Part shown: in pieces, positions 1-11,900 of the stretch
Layout: each line of letters opens with the position of its first letter
Position numbering within the stretch: the stretch's first letter is position 1
Assembly: GCA_016987375.1 (NCBI GenBank)
Contig: PJRA01000443.1
Location: 930,910-981,233 of the forward strand
Source: Brachionus koreanus
Taxonomy: Eukaryota > Rotifera > Eurotatoria > Ploima > Brachionidae
Reading direction: 5' to 3'
Length of the DNA: 50,324 nucleotides
Program-made: the position numbers and the translations under genes
Notes under the pieces: model-generated
What the model was told of the DNA's origin: nothing
The model's input: the letters and a program-made list of their open reading frames with translations, nothing else
Database searches by the model: none

Positions 1-2446
1 TTATTTTCGGAAATTGAAGAATTTTTCAAATATTTAACTAACATTTTTTTTTTCAATGACTCGAAACGTATTAAATTAAGCACCAGAGCATATTTTAGTG
101 TATGTAATCTAATAGCTAATTTTTTCTCAGAAAATTCTAAAGGAAATGAGTGTTTCGTCAAGGCTTTCTTGGTTAATTAAATTTTTTTTTATTGCTAACG
201 TAATTTTAAATCTTAGAAAACTTTGGATCGTAGTTGATAAACTTTTATCAAAAACAAAAATATGAACTTCACTCAAATAAATCCTGAGCTTTCTAGTTTC
301 TTTCTAGTCTGAAACTTGAAAAAAAAAGAAGCTTTTCAAATATTTGTTTTGAAAGCCAAAGTTGGATATTTTCTAAGAATATCAAATGGGTTTAAAGGCA
401 GTAAAATGTGCCAAAATGATATATATCACAAAAAATCTATCAATCATCGATATTTGCCTTATCTTAATCTTTAACTTAATGGATTATTTAAATTTCTTCT
501 TTATTTTGTTCGTTTTTGTTATCTAATCCGAAGCCAAGCTTGATCAGAGATTTTCTAGCTAGCTCTCTTATTCAGTAAACTATTTGACGATTTATTTTAA
601 AGAGCTATAAAAAATAATTAGTTTTTAAATACTAAATGGCTTTTAAGCAATAAGCATAAATCTATATCCGAGAATATTGTATTTTGAGCATCGGAAATTG
701 ATAGGAAAATAAAAATATATCAAAATTTGTCACTAATAGTATCGAACTTTTGTGTCCTAAGGCTACTAATTTTCATTCATTGTCTTGGACCACTTGGCCA
801 GTTTTTTTCCAGCAATCAATAATTGAATTACAGCTTATTTTAGAACGAACTGTACAAGCAAATAGTAATTAAACAAAAAATTAAAAATATTAATGAGATA
901 TATTTTGTTTTTTTTTTTTCAAAATGCCTCGATAAATTTAAGAAATGATAAAAAAATCTCATTAATTTTTTCATTTTTTTTTGTTAACTAAGAAATCGAT
1001 TTAAATTTTTTAGTTAGTAATAATTAATTTTTTTTTCAATTTTATTTTATTCAAATTTCTATTTTTATCAACAAGGAGTAAATTGTCTAATTGAATTGGT
1101 TTCGTTTTTGATTAAAGATAAGCACTCAATTAAGTTTCGATTTTAATTTCATGCAATTTAAATCTTGAGCAAGATTAGCAGTTTATTAGATCGAGAACAC
1201 CACTTAAAACGAACTTTAAGCATCAAATAATAAGCACAAGACTTAAATTATTTTTATAGATTTGGTATTAATGCACGGAAGTTGAGGATGAAGCAAACCT
1301 ACTTCTTCTAATTTCTTTCTATAAACTACCATCTAAACTAGCACATAGTTAAATTGCTATCCGATTTCATTGTGAACAAGCATCATGTACACAGATAATC
1401 CCATACTTAAAACAAAATGTAATGAAATTATATCTAATATTTGGAAATAAGCATTATTTTAGGAGAATCCTATTGTAATATTATATAATAGACTTGTTAA
1501 TAGAACTCAAGTTTTAAATGTCTTGGATAAATAGATCGTAGTGAAAAAAAATTAATTAAATAATTCAATTTGGGTTATAATGCTATTATGTATTGATTTA
1601 GTCTATCAAAATAACAACTAGAAAAAAAAAGTTTCAATATGTCCCGAAACTAGTTAATTTTGGCCAACCTGCTGAGAAGATAGATGCATCCAACATGTTG
1701 TTCTCTCTCTCTTTTTTTTCTAGTTCTCTTTCTTGCTGTATTTCCGATTGATTGACGATTTGTTTTTTCTCAATAGCTTAATATTCCACTCATATAAGGA
1801 AGATATAATTTTTTTTATTTAAAATTCAGCCTAACTTTGGTTAATTAGCAACCAAATGCTCAGAATATTTAGTTTTTTTATTTTTTTTAATTTAAATCAA
1901 CTAAAAGTTTTAGGTTTGTCGAATATTGGGTTTATTAATTGAATGAAAAAGTAAAAACATCATTATTTTGATTTATGGTTTTAATTAGAATAGTGATTTC
2001 CCATGGTAGTATGAATAAAGAACAGGATGAGTGACACTCGAAGTTGTGCTAATCAAGGCTGAGATTTTTCGGCATTTATTTGCCAAACAGCTCTTTTTTA
2101 GATTCATTCTAAACAATTCACTATGTCAAATCAATACTTAGACACTTGTTGTTTGCTAGCAAATAAACTCTTATTCAAACAACTAAGAATATTAAAACAA
2201 ATTATCTCAAAGCCAAGTAAACACAAGTGTCATTGATAAAAAGACTCATTCATGAATTTTTATTTAAAAGAAATGAAACTTAATTCAATGCAAATTATTC
2301 CATTAAATAGTACTTTCTTTAATCAGCAATTTAAATTTGTTCAATCTTATGAATCAACTTTTTTTCGCTTGATATGTTTTTCTCACCACTTTCAATTTTC
2401 TCCTATCATAGATAATGTGAAAAAGAGTTTTATTCGTGTTAGCAAA
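1..2446. other. Non-coding 5' flank of the channel gene
   Basis: AT-rich sequence with many A and T homopolymers and no open frame with recognisable protein character. A pyrimidine-rich stretch lies near 1702-1722. It probably holds the promoter and 5' UTR of the chloride channel that follows, but I cannot point to a core promoter element. Confidence 0.5.
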
Positions 2447-5400
2447 ATGCCAATGTACTTGAGGTTTTTGAATAGCAAGACAGTATTGAGTCTAAAGTTT
2501 ACACTAACCATTAAAAATGTGCTTTATATATTGTTTTTGTTTATTCTTAATTTAAATGTGGTGCCTGTTGTTAGCCAATTGGTGGGCAGCGAGAAAACAA
2601 TGGAACAGTTTCTCGACCGGTTGTTGCACGAGTCCGTTTATGATAGACGAATAAGGCCGTTCTACACTGACAGCAAAGGTAAACTCTTAAACACACAATT
2701 AATTATATTCAGACTAATTTTCTCAAGCTTCAGATAGTAAGCCAGTTACAGTTTTAATGAACATGCACATAAATACAATTAGTGGAATTAGTGAGGTTAA
2801 CATGGTAAATGGAAAAAGAATTTTTTTTTATGAAATTTTATTTTTTTTTTTTGTTCAAAGGAATACACGGTTGATTGCTTTTTCCGTCAAGAATGGTTTG
2901 ATCCAAGGCTGACATACTCAAATTCGTCATGGAAGCATGTCGAAGACATTACTCTTCACTATGATCTTGTTAACAAAGTATGGACTCCGGATGCATTTTT
3001 TAGAAATTCAAAAGATGCCAAATCTCACAAAATAACAGTACCAAATCGACTTATTAGAATTTTTCCTGAAGGACGCGTTTTGTTCTCGCAAAGGTTTGTA
3101 CATTCTAACACTATTTTATGAAATTAATAAAAAAATATATTTATTCTTTTGAATATGGCTAAAACTTGAAGAATATATTTTCGAATATAATTAAAATGCA
3201 TTTTAAAGTCAACAATTATAAAAGTGAATTAGATAGAAATCAAATTTTTTACATTTTCATATCAATTCATACCAAAAAAAAAAATTTTCTTTATGAATAC
3301 TCTTATACCAATTGTTACAGTGTCTAAGTGTTATTTACTCATGATATTCAGACCTCCTTCTCTATACAAACTAGCTAAAGCTAGATAAGAAAACAATATG
3401 ACTTCTAGTATAACTTTTATTAATTGACTAGTTTGAAAATTTTTATTGTATATGCAAAAATTTTTTTGGAAAATTGAAATTAATGATCAAATAAAGCGAT
3501 TGTGCTCTCAAATTAACAATTTAAGCATTTTTTGATTGAATGAAGAAAGAGTTCAATGCTTAATTTTTGCAAAAAAAATTGATACATTCAGAATAATACT
3601 TGGGTATGGTCTGAAATATTTTACTACCCATAAAAATATTTCTTTGGATAAAAATTTATCATTAAAAAAAAATTCTTAAAAATTTGAAAAATCATTTAGA
3701 AAATCGAAAATATAACAACTAAAAAAATACATCATTCTTCATCAAATTTCAGTCACCAGCATTAAGCCGTGTGGAGCTGTAGAAGCCTATTCCATTGAAC
3801 TTGTCTAAAGCGATTTTGAAACCAGCGGTTTATTTAGATTTCACCACATTTTCTTGCTTATTCCAATGACTTGTTCCAATGCGCAACTATCCTGTTTGAG
3901 ACAAATGCATGTCAGGCACTTACCGCAGCTGTAAATCGTTTTTTAATTTGAGCAAGGAGGCTTTCTCTCTGAATTCTGATGCTGTTCCCTTTTAACACTG
4001 TTACACGACCCTTCTTTTCTGATTTTACTAGATCTCTGACCAGGTCCACCTTTTCCAAACCATTCATTAATTTGTACATTTCAATTAAGTCCTTTTACAC
4101 TCTTCTTCCACTCAGCCTGGTCAATCTCAATTTAGCTAACCTCATCTCATACGGCATATTTCTTAGAGACATAAGTATTTTTGTTGTCCTCTCTAACGCA
4201 TTTACATCCCTTTTCATAATTGAATTCCAAATATGCACTGCGTAATCTAGTCGGGTTCTCATCATCAATTTATACAATCTTACATAATTCACTATTACTC
4301 TTTTGTAATATTGAAGAATCTTTTTTAATTAATTGTCAATATCAATTGGCAATTAACTTTGAAATTGGTTTGAAGCATAAAAAATTTAAATCTTAAAAAT
4401 TTGTATGAAAAAGTTTAGAATTTTTATTTTCAATTTCCAATGCTAAAACATGTGATTTGATACTAAAAGAATTAAATACTTATGAACTAAAATTTCTACA
4501 AAGTTTTCGCGCAATTTTATTTTTTTTATCTAGCGAAATAATGAAAATAAACTTATATTTAGAAGAATATTTTTAATTAAATAAAAAAGGAATTTAATAC
4601 TCTTTTTCTTTTGGTACAGACTGACATTGCGTCTTGAGTGTCCAATGAAGCTTCAAAAATTTCCTCTCGATAATCAAACATGTACAATTAACATTGGCAG
4701 CTGTAAACATTCAATTTACAAAAACTAATAAAACATTATCAAAATAATTTTTTTAAAGTTGGCTACACACTAAAAGACATAATTTTCGAATGGAGTAAAA
4801 CAACAGCAAATACTATTCCGGTTACAATAAGCAACAAATTAGAAATGCCTGATTTTATTCTCACTGCTCATAAGTCTTCAGTTTGCCAACGCAAAACCTC
4901 AACAGGTAATTTTGAAACAAAAGTTTTAAATTTGAGTTATCAACTTGTTGGCTAACTAAATATTTGTGTATAGGCTCATATGCTTGTCTTGAAGTAAGAA
5001 TAGAACTACAACGAGACTTGTCTAGTTATGTAAATGAAGTATACATACCAAGCTCGTTTGTAGTTAGTCTATCATTTATATCTTTTTTTATCGATCACCG
5101 AAGTGCGGCAGCACGTGCTCCTCTAGGGGCCACAAGTGTTCTCACAATAACAACAATGCTCGGCGGTAATCTTTAACTCTGAAAAAATCTCAGCAACTTT
5201 TCTTTTCATTTACTACGGGGTCACGTGCACTGCCTAATGATCGAAATTCTAAACTAGAATTCATTTCATGAATTTTCTAAAATTTTAAGGTGCATATGCT
5301 TGTCTCGAGGTGCATTTTTATCTAAAAAGATCATTTGGCTACTATTTAGTTCAAGTTTATATACCAAGCATATTGACATGTCTAATAGCATTTGTTTCTT

Positions 5401-7008
5401 TTTGGGTTGATTACAAGGCAGTACCAGCGCGCATTTCTGTCGGTCTATTGACCGTGCTTACAGTTACAACCCAAAGTTCAGGTAAATGCGAAAAGTTGCT
5501 GATTGTCAACAAAATAAGCTTGTTTAAATTTTATTCTTTTTTTCAATTAAGGTATTCGATCTCAACTTCCCAAAGTCTCCTATATCAAGGCTATTGATGT
5601 GTGGATGTCTTTTTGTTTAGTTTTTGTTTTTGCTGCCTTATTGGAATATGCTGTAGTCAATGTTATTGCTCGTAAACAAGAGCTCAAACGTCTTGTACGT
5701 CAAAATGAAAGAGTAATTTTTTTTTTTTAAATTTGATTTTATGGAAACGTCTAATCGACTTTAATTAATTTATTAGTCTGGAAAAATAAAAACACTTTTT
5801 TTTTTAAATAGAAATTTTATTTACAGCTTTAGAAAAAAAAAATAACAAGAAATATTTTTTAATTTAGAAAAAAAACTTATTTTAGATAATCATAAAATCC
5901 AAGTAAAAATTTCGGTCTTTTCTGACATAGCAATCAGAAGAGCAAAATTAAATTTGCTCTCAAATCAAAACTATACTGTTCATATTCATTTATTTACGCT
6001 ATCTAAAAAATCACTAGTCTAACCAACTTGGAACTAGGCTTAGAATAAAACAATATTATAAAACTTTATTTACTAACTATTTACAACTTTGCTTTACACT
6101 TTTATTTTCAATTTTTTTTTATTTTGGAACAAAAAGCAAAAGATTTAATTTAAATAAATTTTTTTTCTAAGAATCAAATAATTGTTCTGCTAAATGGTTG
6201 TATCGCCCATATTTAGTCTGTGTAAAAACTGCATTATTAAATTTTAATAATTTACTAATGAAAATAATGTTTGCACAATTGCACAGTTTTTACACAGACT
6301 AAATTTGGGCGATAAAACTGTGTATCAGCTTATACTTTTTGCTGAACGTTTTTTGAAGCTCTTAGAAGGAAAGATATTTTAATTTCAAGCGCCCAAATCT
6401 TTAAAAAAATTTTTGAGAATTTCAAAATAGAGAATTTTTAAAATTTTTCACTGCTTTTTTTCTTAAATTGACAATAAACTGTTACGATCCAGATTTAAAT
6501 CTTGGATTTTTCCCTTTTTTTTCAAATAGATATTTTAAAGAAAATTAATAAAAACTGAAATGAGATTTTTTTTTATTTTAAAATTTAAAAATTTAAGAAC
6601 AAAAGAAAATCACAAATCCCCAAACTGGCCAATTATAGTCCAACAAATGAGAAAGTATTAATGATCGGCAATCGGTTAGCTCATATGAATTCGTACAACA
6701 AATGCGATTTGGATCATAACAACAGTCACGAAGCTCTCGAGTCTCTACTACAGCCAAATTTATCCAATTCAATAAAAAAAAATCCCCAAAGCAATCATTC
6801 TTTGCACGTCGACTCAGTGGTTTCCATATCAGGCGTTTCCCAGCAATCAAGTCCTCCAGTTGCATCTCCTCCACTGCCGTCATCTCCCCCTAGGGACGAT
6901 GCACAAATGGTCGACTTTGTTTCTAGCTTTTTGTTTCCAATAACTTTCATCGTTTTTAACATTGTTTATTGGATGGTCTATTTGAACATGCAAGTCAATT
7001 TCGAATAG
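2447..7008 (+). CDS. Cys-loop ligand-gated chloride channel subunit (GluCl/GlyR/GABA-A-like), spliced, two alternative pore exons
   Basis: Pentameric ligand-gated anion channel subunit of the plasma membrane. CDS exons by eye: 2447-2678, 2734-2804, 2861-3093, 4620-4702, 4759-4905, then 4974-5165 or 5290-5481, 5552-5712, 6598-7008. All junctions are GT-AG and phases match, giving 509 aa. A hydrophobic leader (residues about 13-44) is followed by the ligand-binding domain with the [10 protein letters not shown] motif and the Cys-loop C186-C200 (13 residues between). A second disulfide pair, C249-C260, is typical of GluCl and GlyR. M1 and M2 lie in exon 6, M3 in exon 7 (KAIDVWMSF...ALLEYAVVN), then a proline-rich M3-M4 loop and M4 near the C-terminus. 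M2 is preceded by the anion-selective PAR or AAR motif. The start at 2447 is chosen because it opens a signal peptide; an in-frame ATG at 2252 would add 65 residues. The agonist cannot be told from sequence. Confidence 0.9.
3760..4300 (-). mobile_element. Decayed non-LTR retrotransposon, C-terminal reverse-transcriptase fragment
   Basis: Lies antisense in channel intron 3. The minus strand from about 4292 reads [19 protein letters not shown], then [13 protein letters not shown] and [17 protein letters not shown]. This is the typical region after the catalytic core of LINE reverse transcriptases. Further on it continues, after shifts of frame, as [17 protein letters not shown]. Several frame breaks show it is dead. 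There is no poly-A tail or target duplication that I can fix. Confidence 0.7.
4974..5165 (+). other. Alternative pore exon 6a of the channel (M1-M2)
   Basis: 192 nt, phase 1 on both sides, with acceptor AG at 4972-4973 and donor GT at 5166-5167. It encodes 64 residues from the second disulfide cysteine (YACLEV) through M1 ([19 protein letters not shown]) to M2. The pore is of SAAAR type, with P at 2', T at 6' and L at 9', resembling GABA-A beta or rho M2 segments. It aligns without gaps to exon 6b with 27 of 64 residues identical by my count. An open frame and intact splice signals argue against a dead duplicate. Confidence 0.82.
5290..5481 (+). other. Alternative pore exon 6b of the channel (M1-M2)
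   Basis: 192 nt, the same length and phase as exon 6a, with acceptor AG at 5288-5289 and donor GT at 5482-5483. It encodes YACLEV, M1 ([19 protein letters not shown]) and an M2 with the canonical VPAR entry, S at 2', L at 6', L at 9' and a QSSG end, resembling glutamate-gated chloride channels. Only 124 nt of intron separates it from exon 6a. Either exon joins the flanking exons in frame. Including both would also keep frame and yield a doubled M1-M2. Confidence 0.85.
6201..6314. repeat. MITE-like hairpin with about 31-bp terminal inverted repeats
   Basis: The left arm begins TATCGCCCATATTTAGTCTG at 6201. The right arm ends with its reverse complement at 6314, with one mismatch over about 31 bp. 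The loop is AT-rich and includes a smaller palindrome (attatta/taataat). The outer TA dinucleotides could be a Tc1/mariner-style target duplication. It lies inside channel intron 7 (5713-6597). Confidence 0.6.
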
Positions 7009-7057
7009 ATTCCGCTTATTCAAATTCATATCGATAGCATATAATTATTAATATATA

Positions 7058-7063
7058 AATAAA
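7058..7063 (+). terminator. Poly(A) signal of the channel gene
   Basis: AATAAA about 50 nt after the TAG stop at 7006-7008, repeated in overlapping form over the next few bases. It is the most likely 3' end signal for the channel transcript. Confidence 0.55.
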
Positions 7064-7386
7064 TAAATAATTTTATTAAATATTCAATTTTTATTTAAAA
7101 TGATAAGAATTTTTAGAAAAATAGAAAAATTAAATTTTCAACACTCAGTTTGTAATTTTTTTCTTGTATATTTAACTATAGTTTGCTATTACGTTTAATT
7201 AAATTCAAAAAAAATATATTTTCATTCAAAAATCTCTTTGATTAGATGATCACCACAATTTTTCTTTCGGTGTGCAAAATTTCATGCGACCACCTACATG
7301 TATTACAAATAATACATGTTGAGCAAATACAAATAAAGAAGAGGAATATAGAAACAAGCCAAGGAATTTTTCAAACAAATAAGTGA

Positions 7387-7569
7387 ATGACTGCATTTTT
7401 GATTGATGAGACCTTGGAAGAGGACAATGAGTTAAAAGATGATACATCGACTGAAGCTGATGGAGTGATATATCTATCAGAAACATTTTTACATCATAAA
7501 CCGAGCTTATTAGAGTGTAAAATGGATTTAAAAGTGTTGGAATTGAATAGCAGATTGAATAATTCTTGA
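7387..7569 (+). CDS. Small acidic open frame, unrecognised
   Basis: A 60-codon ATG frame beginning MTAFLIDETLEEDNELKDD. It is acidic, with no signal peptide, no membrane segment and no family I recognise. A stop codon lies directly upstream in frame. It could be a small protein, an exon of an unseen transcript, or chance; the antisense frame over 7250-7486 is also open. It sits about 330 bp after the channel poly(A) signal. Confidence 0.2.
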   Translation: MTAFLIDETLEEDNELKDDTSTEADGVIYLSETFLHHKPSLLECKMDLKVLELNSRLNNS

Positions 7570-8784
7570 AATTAGCAAATATTTATCATTATTAACAGAT
7601 GTTCAAAGAGCTAAAATTAAAATGTACAAGAATCTAATATTTTCAAAATAATCATCTGATTTATATGTCAAAGACAGATAAAAAATAAAAAAAAAAAAGA
7701 ATTAATATTTACTGATTGAGTAAAAATTATAAATAATAAGATTTAATTAGTAAATAAAATTAGAATAATTATTTCAACATTTTTTTTGTTTTTCAATTGT
7801 AGCTGTAAAGATGAATTTTTTCCTATTTTTCTTATCTCTATTCGCTCATTGCCGACATTTTTTGATTTCATACACAAGTTTATCATTTGAGCCTTAATTC
7901 TGCAGAGATATTCTTAAGATTTTCTCAAGGGTCGAACATTGGACTCATTGCTTGTGTGATATGCAGAAAACCTACAAAGATAATTTCAATGTGTTAAAAA
8001 TCATAAGAATAATATCAATTAAAAGGTATTGAATTCCCTTAAAGACGTCAATTGTTAAATAATTTTGTGTTTCATCAAGATCGGCATTAAACTAGAGAAA
8101 ATTCCCTCACCAATTTAGAAACTTTGACTAATTTTTCTAAAGCAATCATCAATCTGATTTTATATTTAAAAAATTCGAAAGAATTTGGCCATCATATGAA
8201 AAAAAATAAATAAGCTTTTTTTATTTTTATTTTAGAAATAATGATATTTGCCAAAGTAAATAATAAAGATACCAACTAATTATTTATTTACACCCTTTTA
8301 ATACTAAATTTAATAATTGCCATTTGATCCTTTGTTTCTTTTATACGCGACATTTAAGTAGCAGCAAATTTTAAAATTTAAACATGAGTAAATTTTTCTA
8401 TTTATTTTCTATTTAGCTACTTTAGTAGAGGTCGAGTTTTTCAAGACCTTTTCCTGACAATTTTAAAAACAAATTTCCGTAAGAATACTAATTTTCTCTC
8501 ACAAATGTCTTTTGCAATAATCCCCTTAATTAAAATAGGAGCACAAATAATATTTTACCACAAAACCAGCAAAAATCTCCACTAATTCAGTAAAAAAAAT
8601 AACAAAATCAATAAACAACTGACTAATTCAGTTTTCATTATTTATTTCAGAAAAATATCACAAACAGTAAAAATATAAATCAAAAAAGGAAGAAATAGCA
8701 CTAATTCAATTAAATCAAAACTTTATTTTAATTTTGTTCACTAATTAAGTAAAATCTTATTACATAAAAAAATACACAAATTAA
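7570..8784. other. Non-coding, nothing recognised
   Basis: AT-rich sequence with homopolymer runs. I see no coding exon, RNA gene or clear repeat. Confidence 0.5.
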
Positions 8785-8958
8785 CTACTGTACACCCATT
8801 TGGACAATAAAAACTCCGCAACACATTGCCCTACCTCTTTTTTTCTTCGTTGTTTTTTCTATGAGAATCTGGGTATATGGAATATCTTCAACTTCGTTTA
8901 GTGTATCGTCAACTGGATCAAGCAATACACTCTCTTTTGATTTTGCCTCACAAGACAT
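8785..8958 (-). CDS. Short open frame or first exon, unrecognised
   Basis: The minus strand from ATG at 8958 reads MSCEAKSKESVLLDPVDD, then NEVEDIPYTQILIEKTTKKKR, and ends at a TAG after 57 residues. A good donor-like GTAGGG follows the lysine-rich stretch, so the piece may be a first exon (leftover G) rather than a whole protein. I could not find a convincing second exon to its left. Amino-acid composition is protein-like, but no family is recognised. Confidence 0.25.
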   Translation of the reverse strand: MSCEAKSKESVLLDPVDDTLNEVEDIPYTQILIEKTTKKKRGRAMCCGVFIVQMGVQ

Positions 8959-11900
8959 TCAGATTTTATTCAAAATTTATTTACAATTATATTTAAGAAA
9001 GTGAATTATTTGTAAAAAAAAAAAGAAGAAAATTTTTCTTTTATATTGCTTACATTTTCGTTCGCTGTATTATATATTTTTTAACCATTTTGTGAAAGAA
9101 TTAGTTATTGTTTAATGGAAAAGTGATTTCTTTTACTAAATTTGTGGTGAGGTTTACTGACGTCCTTAAAATAGGAACAAAACAAAAAAAACCGAAGAAA
9201 TTGGAACTCAATTTTAAATAGCAATTACCTAATTGAATCAATAACAAAATCAAAAAGTAAAGAAACATCTTTGTACTCAAGATTAATGAATCATAATAAT
9301 AATAATAATAATAGTTAATATTCTTCGGTCAAGCTTAGTTTAGCTAAATTGACAACGCAGGAAGACAAGCGTAGTGCATCTATCATCATCATCATCATCA
9401 TTTCATTTTTTTATTTCTACCGAGATTATGCACTTTCTTTTTGAACTGGTTGATTGACACTTTTGTTAGCTGCGAGCAAATGCGATGCTTTACTCTTCTA
9501 ACTCCTCCACTTGGTCTTTCATTATTCACTGAACTCATAAGCTCCGCATCTGTGATATAGCGACATCTCTGTCGATATCATTGGATTTGTTAACTAACTA
9601 AACTCTGAGCGTTTAAGTCAGAAGGAGCATAAATAGCTGCTCCTAAACGTCTAACGAGCATATCGGATAGACGGGTCCAAAGGTACTAATGTAAACATTA
9701 CAGCATCGTAATACCAAATGACATGATTGTATTTGTTGTGAATTTAATAAAATTGAATCAGATATCCACGCTGTAGCCTTTCTTTTAAAGTTTCTAGTCC
9801 CAAATTAGGCTAGTCTTGACTCATAATTCAAACTTCTTATTTGTGAAACAAGTTTCGTTGCTCCTATTTCTATTTGTTATAGTCTAAATATATTTCATCA
9901 ACAAAGTTTAAATAAAAACTTTCAATTTTAAATAACCTGAACATATTTTGAACATATTTTGTTTCAAAATTTGAATTATTTAACTTAAATACCTTGTCGT
10001 TAAATTTGTTCAAATAACTATTGAAATCAATAGCTTTGTTTGATTTTTTTAATTTAAATATCTTTCTTTTTTAAATAATGAATTTAAATAAATGAAGTGT
10101 TAATCAGTCTCTTGAAACATGGGCATTAGCTTGTTGATTAATCTTGATTTAAAAAAAAATCATTTTTACTTCTCAACTTATTTTTCAAATTTAACTCTAT
10201 GAAAGTGCAAACAAAATATCGATTTGACATAAATAAATTGAGAAACAAATTAAGATAAATCAATTTCTATTTAATTTTTTGTTGCTGAAAAGCTTTTTAC
10301 ATGAAATGTCACAGCATTACTAACTGAATATTTCTATTATTTAAATTGCGATGACATATTATTTTTATTTGAGTTTTCTTTTTTTTTAATTTTAATCATT
10401 AATGAAATATTGTTGGTCTAAGCATGCTGGCTAGTGCTTGAAAAATGTGATATAAAATATTAATCATTTTCAAGAATCTTTTAATTAAATTAAAAGCGGT
10501 TTATTATAATAAATAATTTTAGGTCAAATCTAGCTAAGAATAATCTTTCGTTAAAGGAGTCAAAATCAATAAGATTTTAATCACAATTGCTTTTATTTTT
10601 ATCAAAAGGTTGATTAGTTAAAAAGGAAATTAATTTTTGAAAAGCGTTAACCATATTTAAGTCAATATTACACAATTGTATCAAATATCCCACAAATTTT
10701 AATTCAAAATTCATAAAAATGTCAGATTTTTTTTTCAAATTGAATTTAGAAATAATTTATTAATGCTGTGTATGAAATTAAGTCAGGATATTTTTTGTTT
10801 TTTTTTTATGTTATTCTAAGTCAAAACTATTGGTAAAATCATTTTAGGTAAGGAAATTTCTGCGTCTTTAAAGTTTATTTTGACGCATGGATACAAAAAT
10901 GCTTTAGGAAGTCAGCCATCGGCATCAAATCAATCTAAGATTATTTTTTCTAATTGATGCAATATATGATAGATAATATTGAATGAAATTAATCTAAATT
11001 TTAAATTAAAATTTAGAACCAAAATTGAACATATTTAAAGTGAATTGGGACTTAATCTAATCAAATTACTTTGGCTGTAAGCAACAATTCCTTCAATGAT
11101 AATAATTTATTTTGCATCTAGCATTTAATGATTTGATTACTAATATTTGTTCTATTAGATACAATTTATTGTTCTTTTAAAAATAAATTACTAATAAATC
11201 TAGTTAAATAAAAAAAAAATATCTCAATTTTTCTTTTTTTTTTAAATTAATTCTAAATCAAAGACAAAATTTCAAATATCTGGTTTAATTTTAAAACTAT
11301 TTAACATTAATAAATAAAATAAGCTCGCATTAATAAGATACAAATCCAAGATTATTTTTTGAAAACCAAGTCTATAATTACTTTAATTTGATTATTTGTC
11401 TATAAAATAATTAAAAAATTAAGTTAAAAGAGTCTAGAATTTTACTTCATTTATTAAATTTTAAGCAAAAAATCGTACATTTTAGCTTCGTTTTTTTATA
11501 AAATATGGATTAGCAACTTAAATTATTGTTAATAAACATAACCCATTCATTTGAACTAGAATGTGTTTTCCTAACTTGGTAATTAAATTCTAGTTATTTA
11601 CTTAAACATTTCCAGGGTAAACAAAAGCAATCAAATAGTAAGCGTTTTTATTAGGCATTGATAAATTTCTTTTTATTATTTTTCTAGCCGGTATCTTAAG
11701 CAATTTACTAAGATTTCTTGGTGAAAAATACTTTTTTTCTTTTATCTAAAAAAATCCTCTACATTTTATATTATTTCTATTAATTAAATAGTTTGTTTTT
11801 TGAAGCCAAAATTTCAAATTGAAAATTTTGCCATTAGTTTATTAAAATATGGCAATCTAGGCAACAAAAAAAATCATGCTAATAAATCAAGAAAAAAAAA

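Noticed and set aside
3979..4245. 88-codon plus-strand frame in channel intron 3
   Set aside because: Antisense to the recognisable LINE reverse-transcriptase fragment.
4964..5597. Two short independent plus-strand proteins of 70 and 95 codons
   Set aside because: They are the alternative pore exons read past their donor sites, not separate genes.
6593..6883. 96-codon minus-strand frame
   Set aside because: Antisense to the last channel exon, which has an M4 helix, correct phase and a stop.
9293..9400. Tandem ATA and ATC units considered as a CRISPR-like or satellite array
   Set aside because: They are simple trinucleotide microsatellites with no spacers, in a eukaryotic genome.
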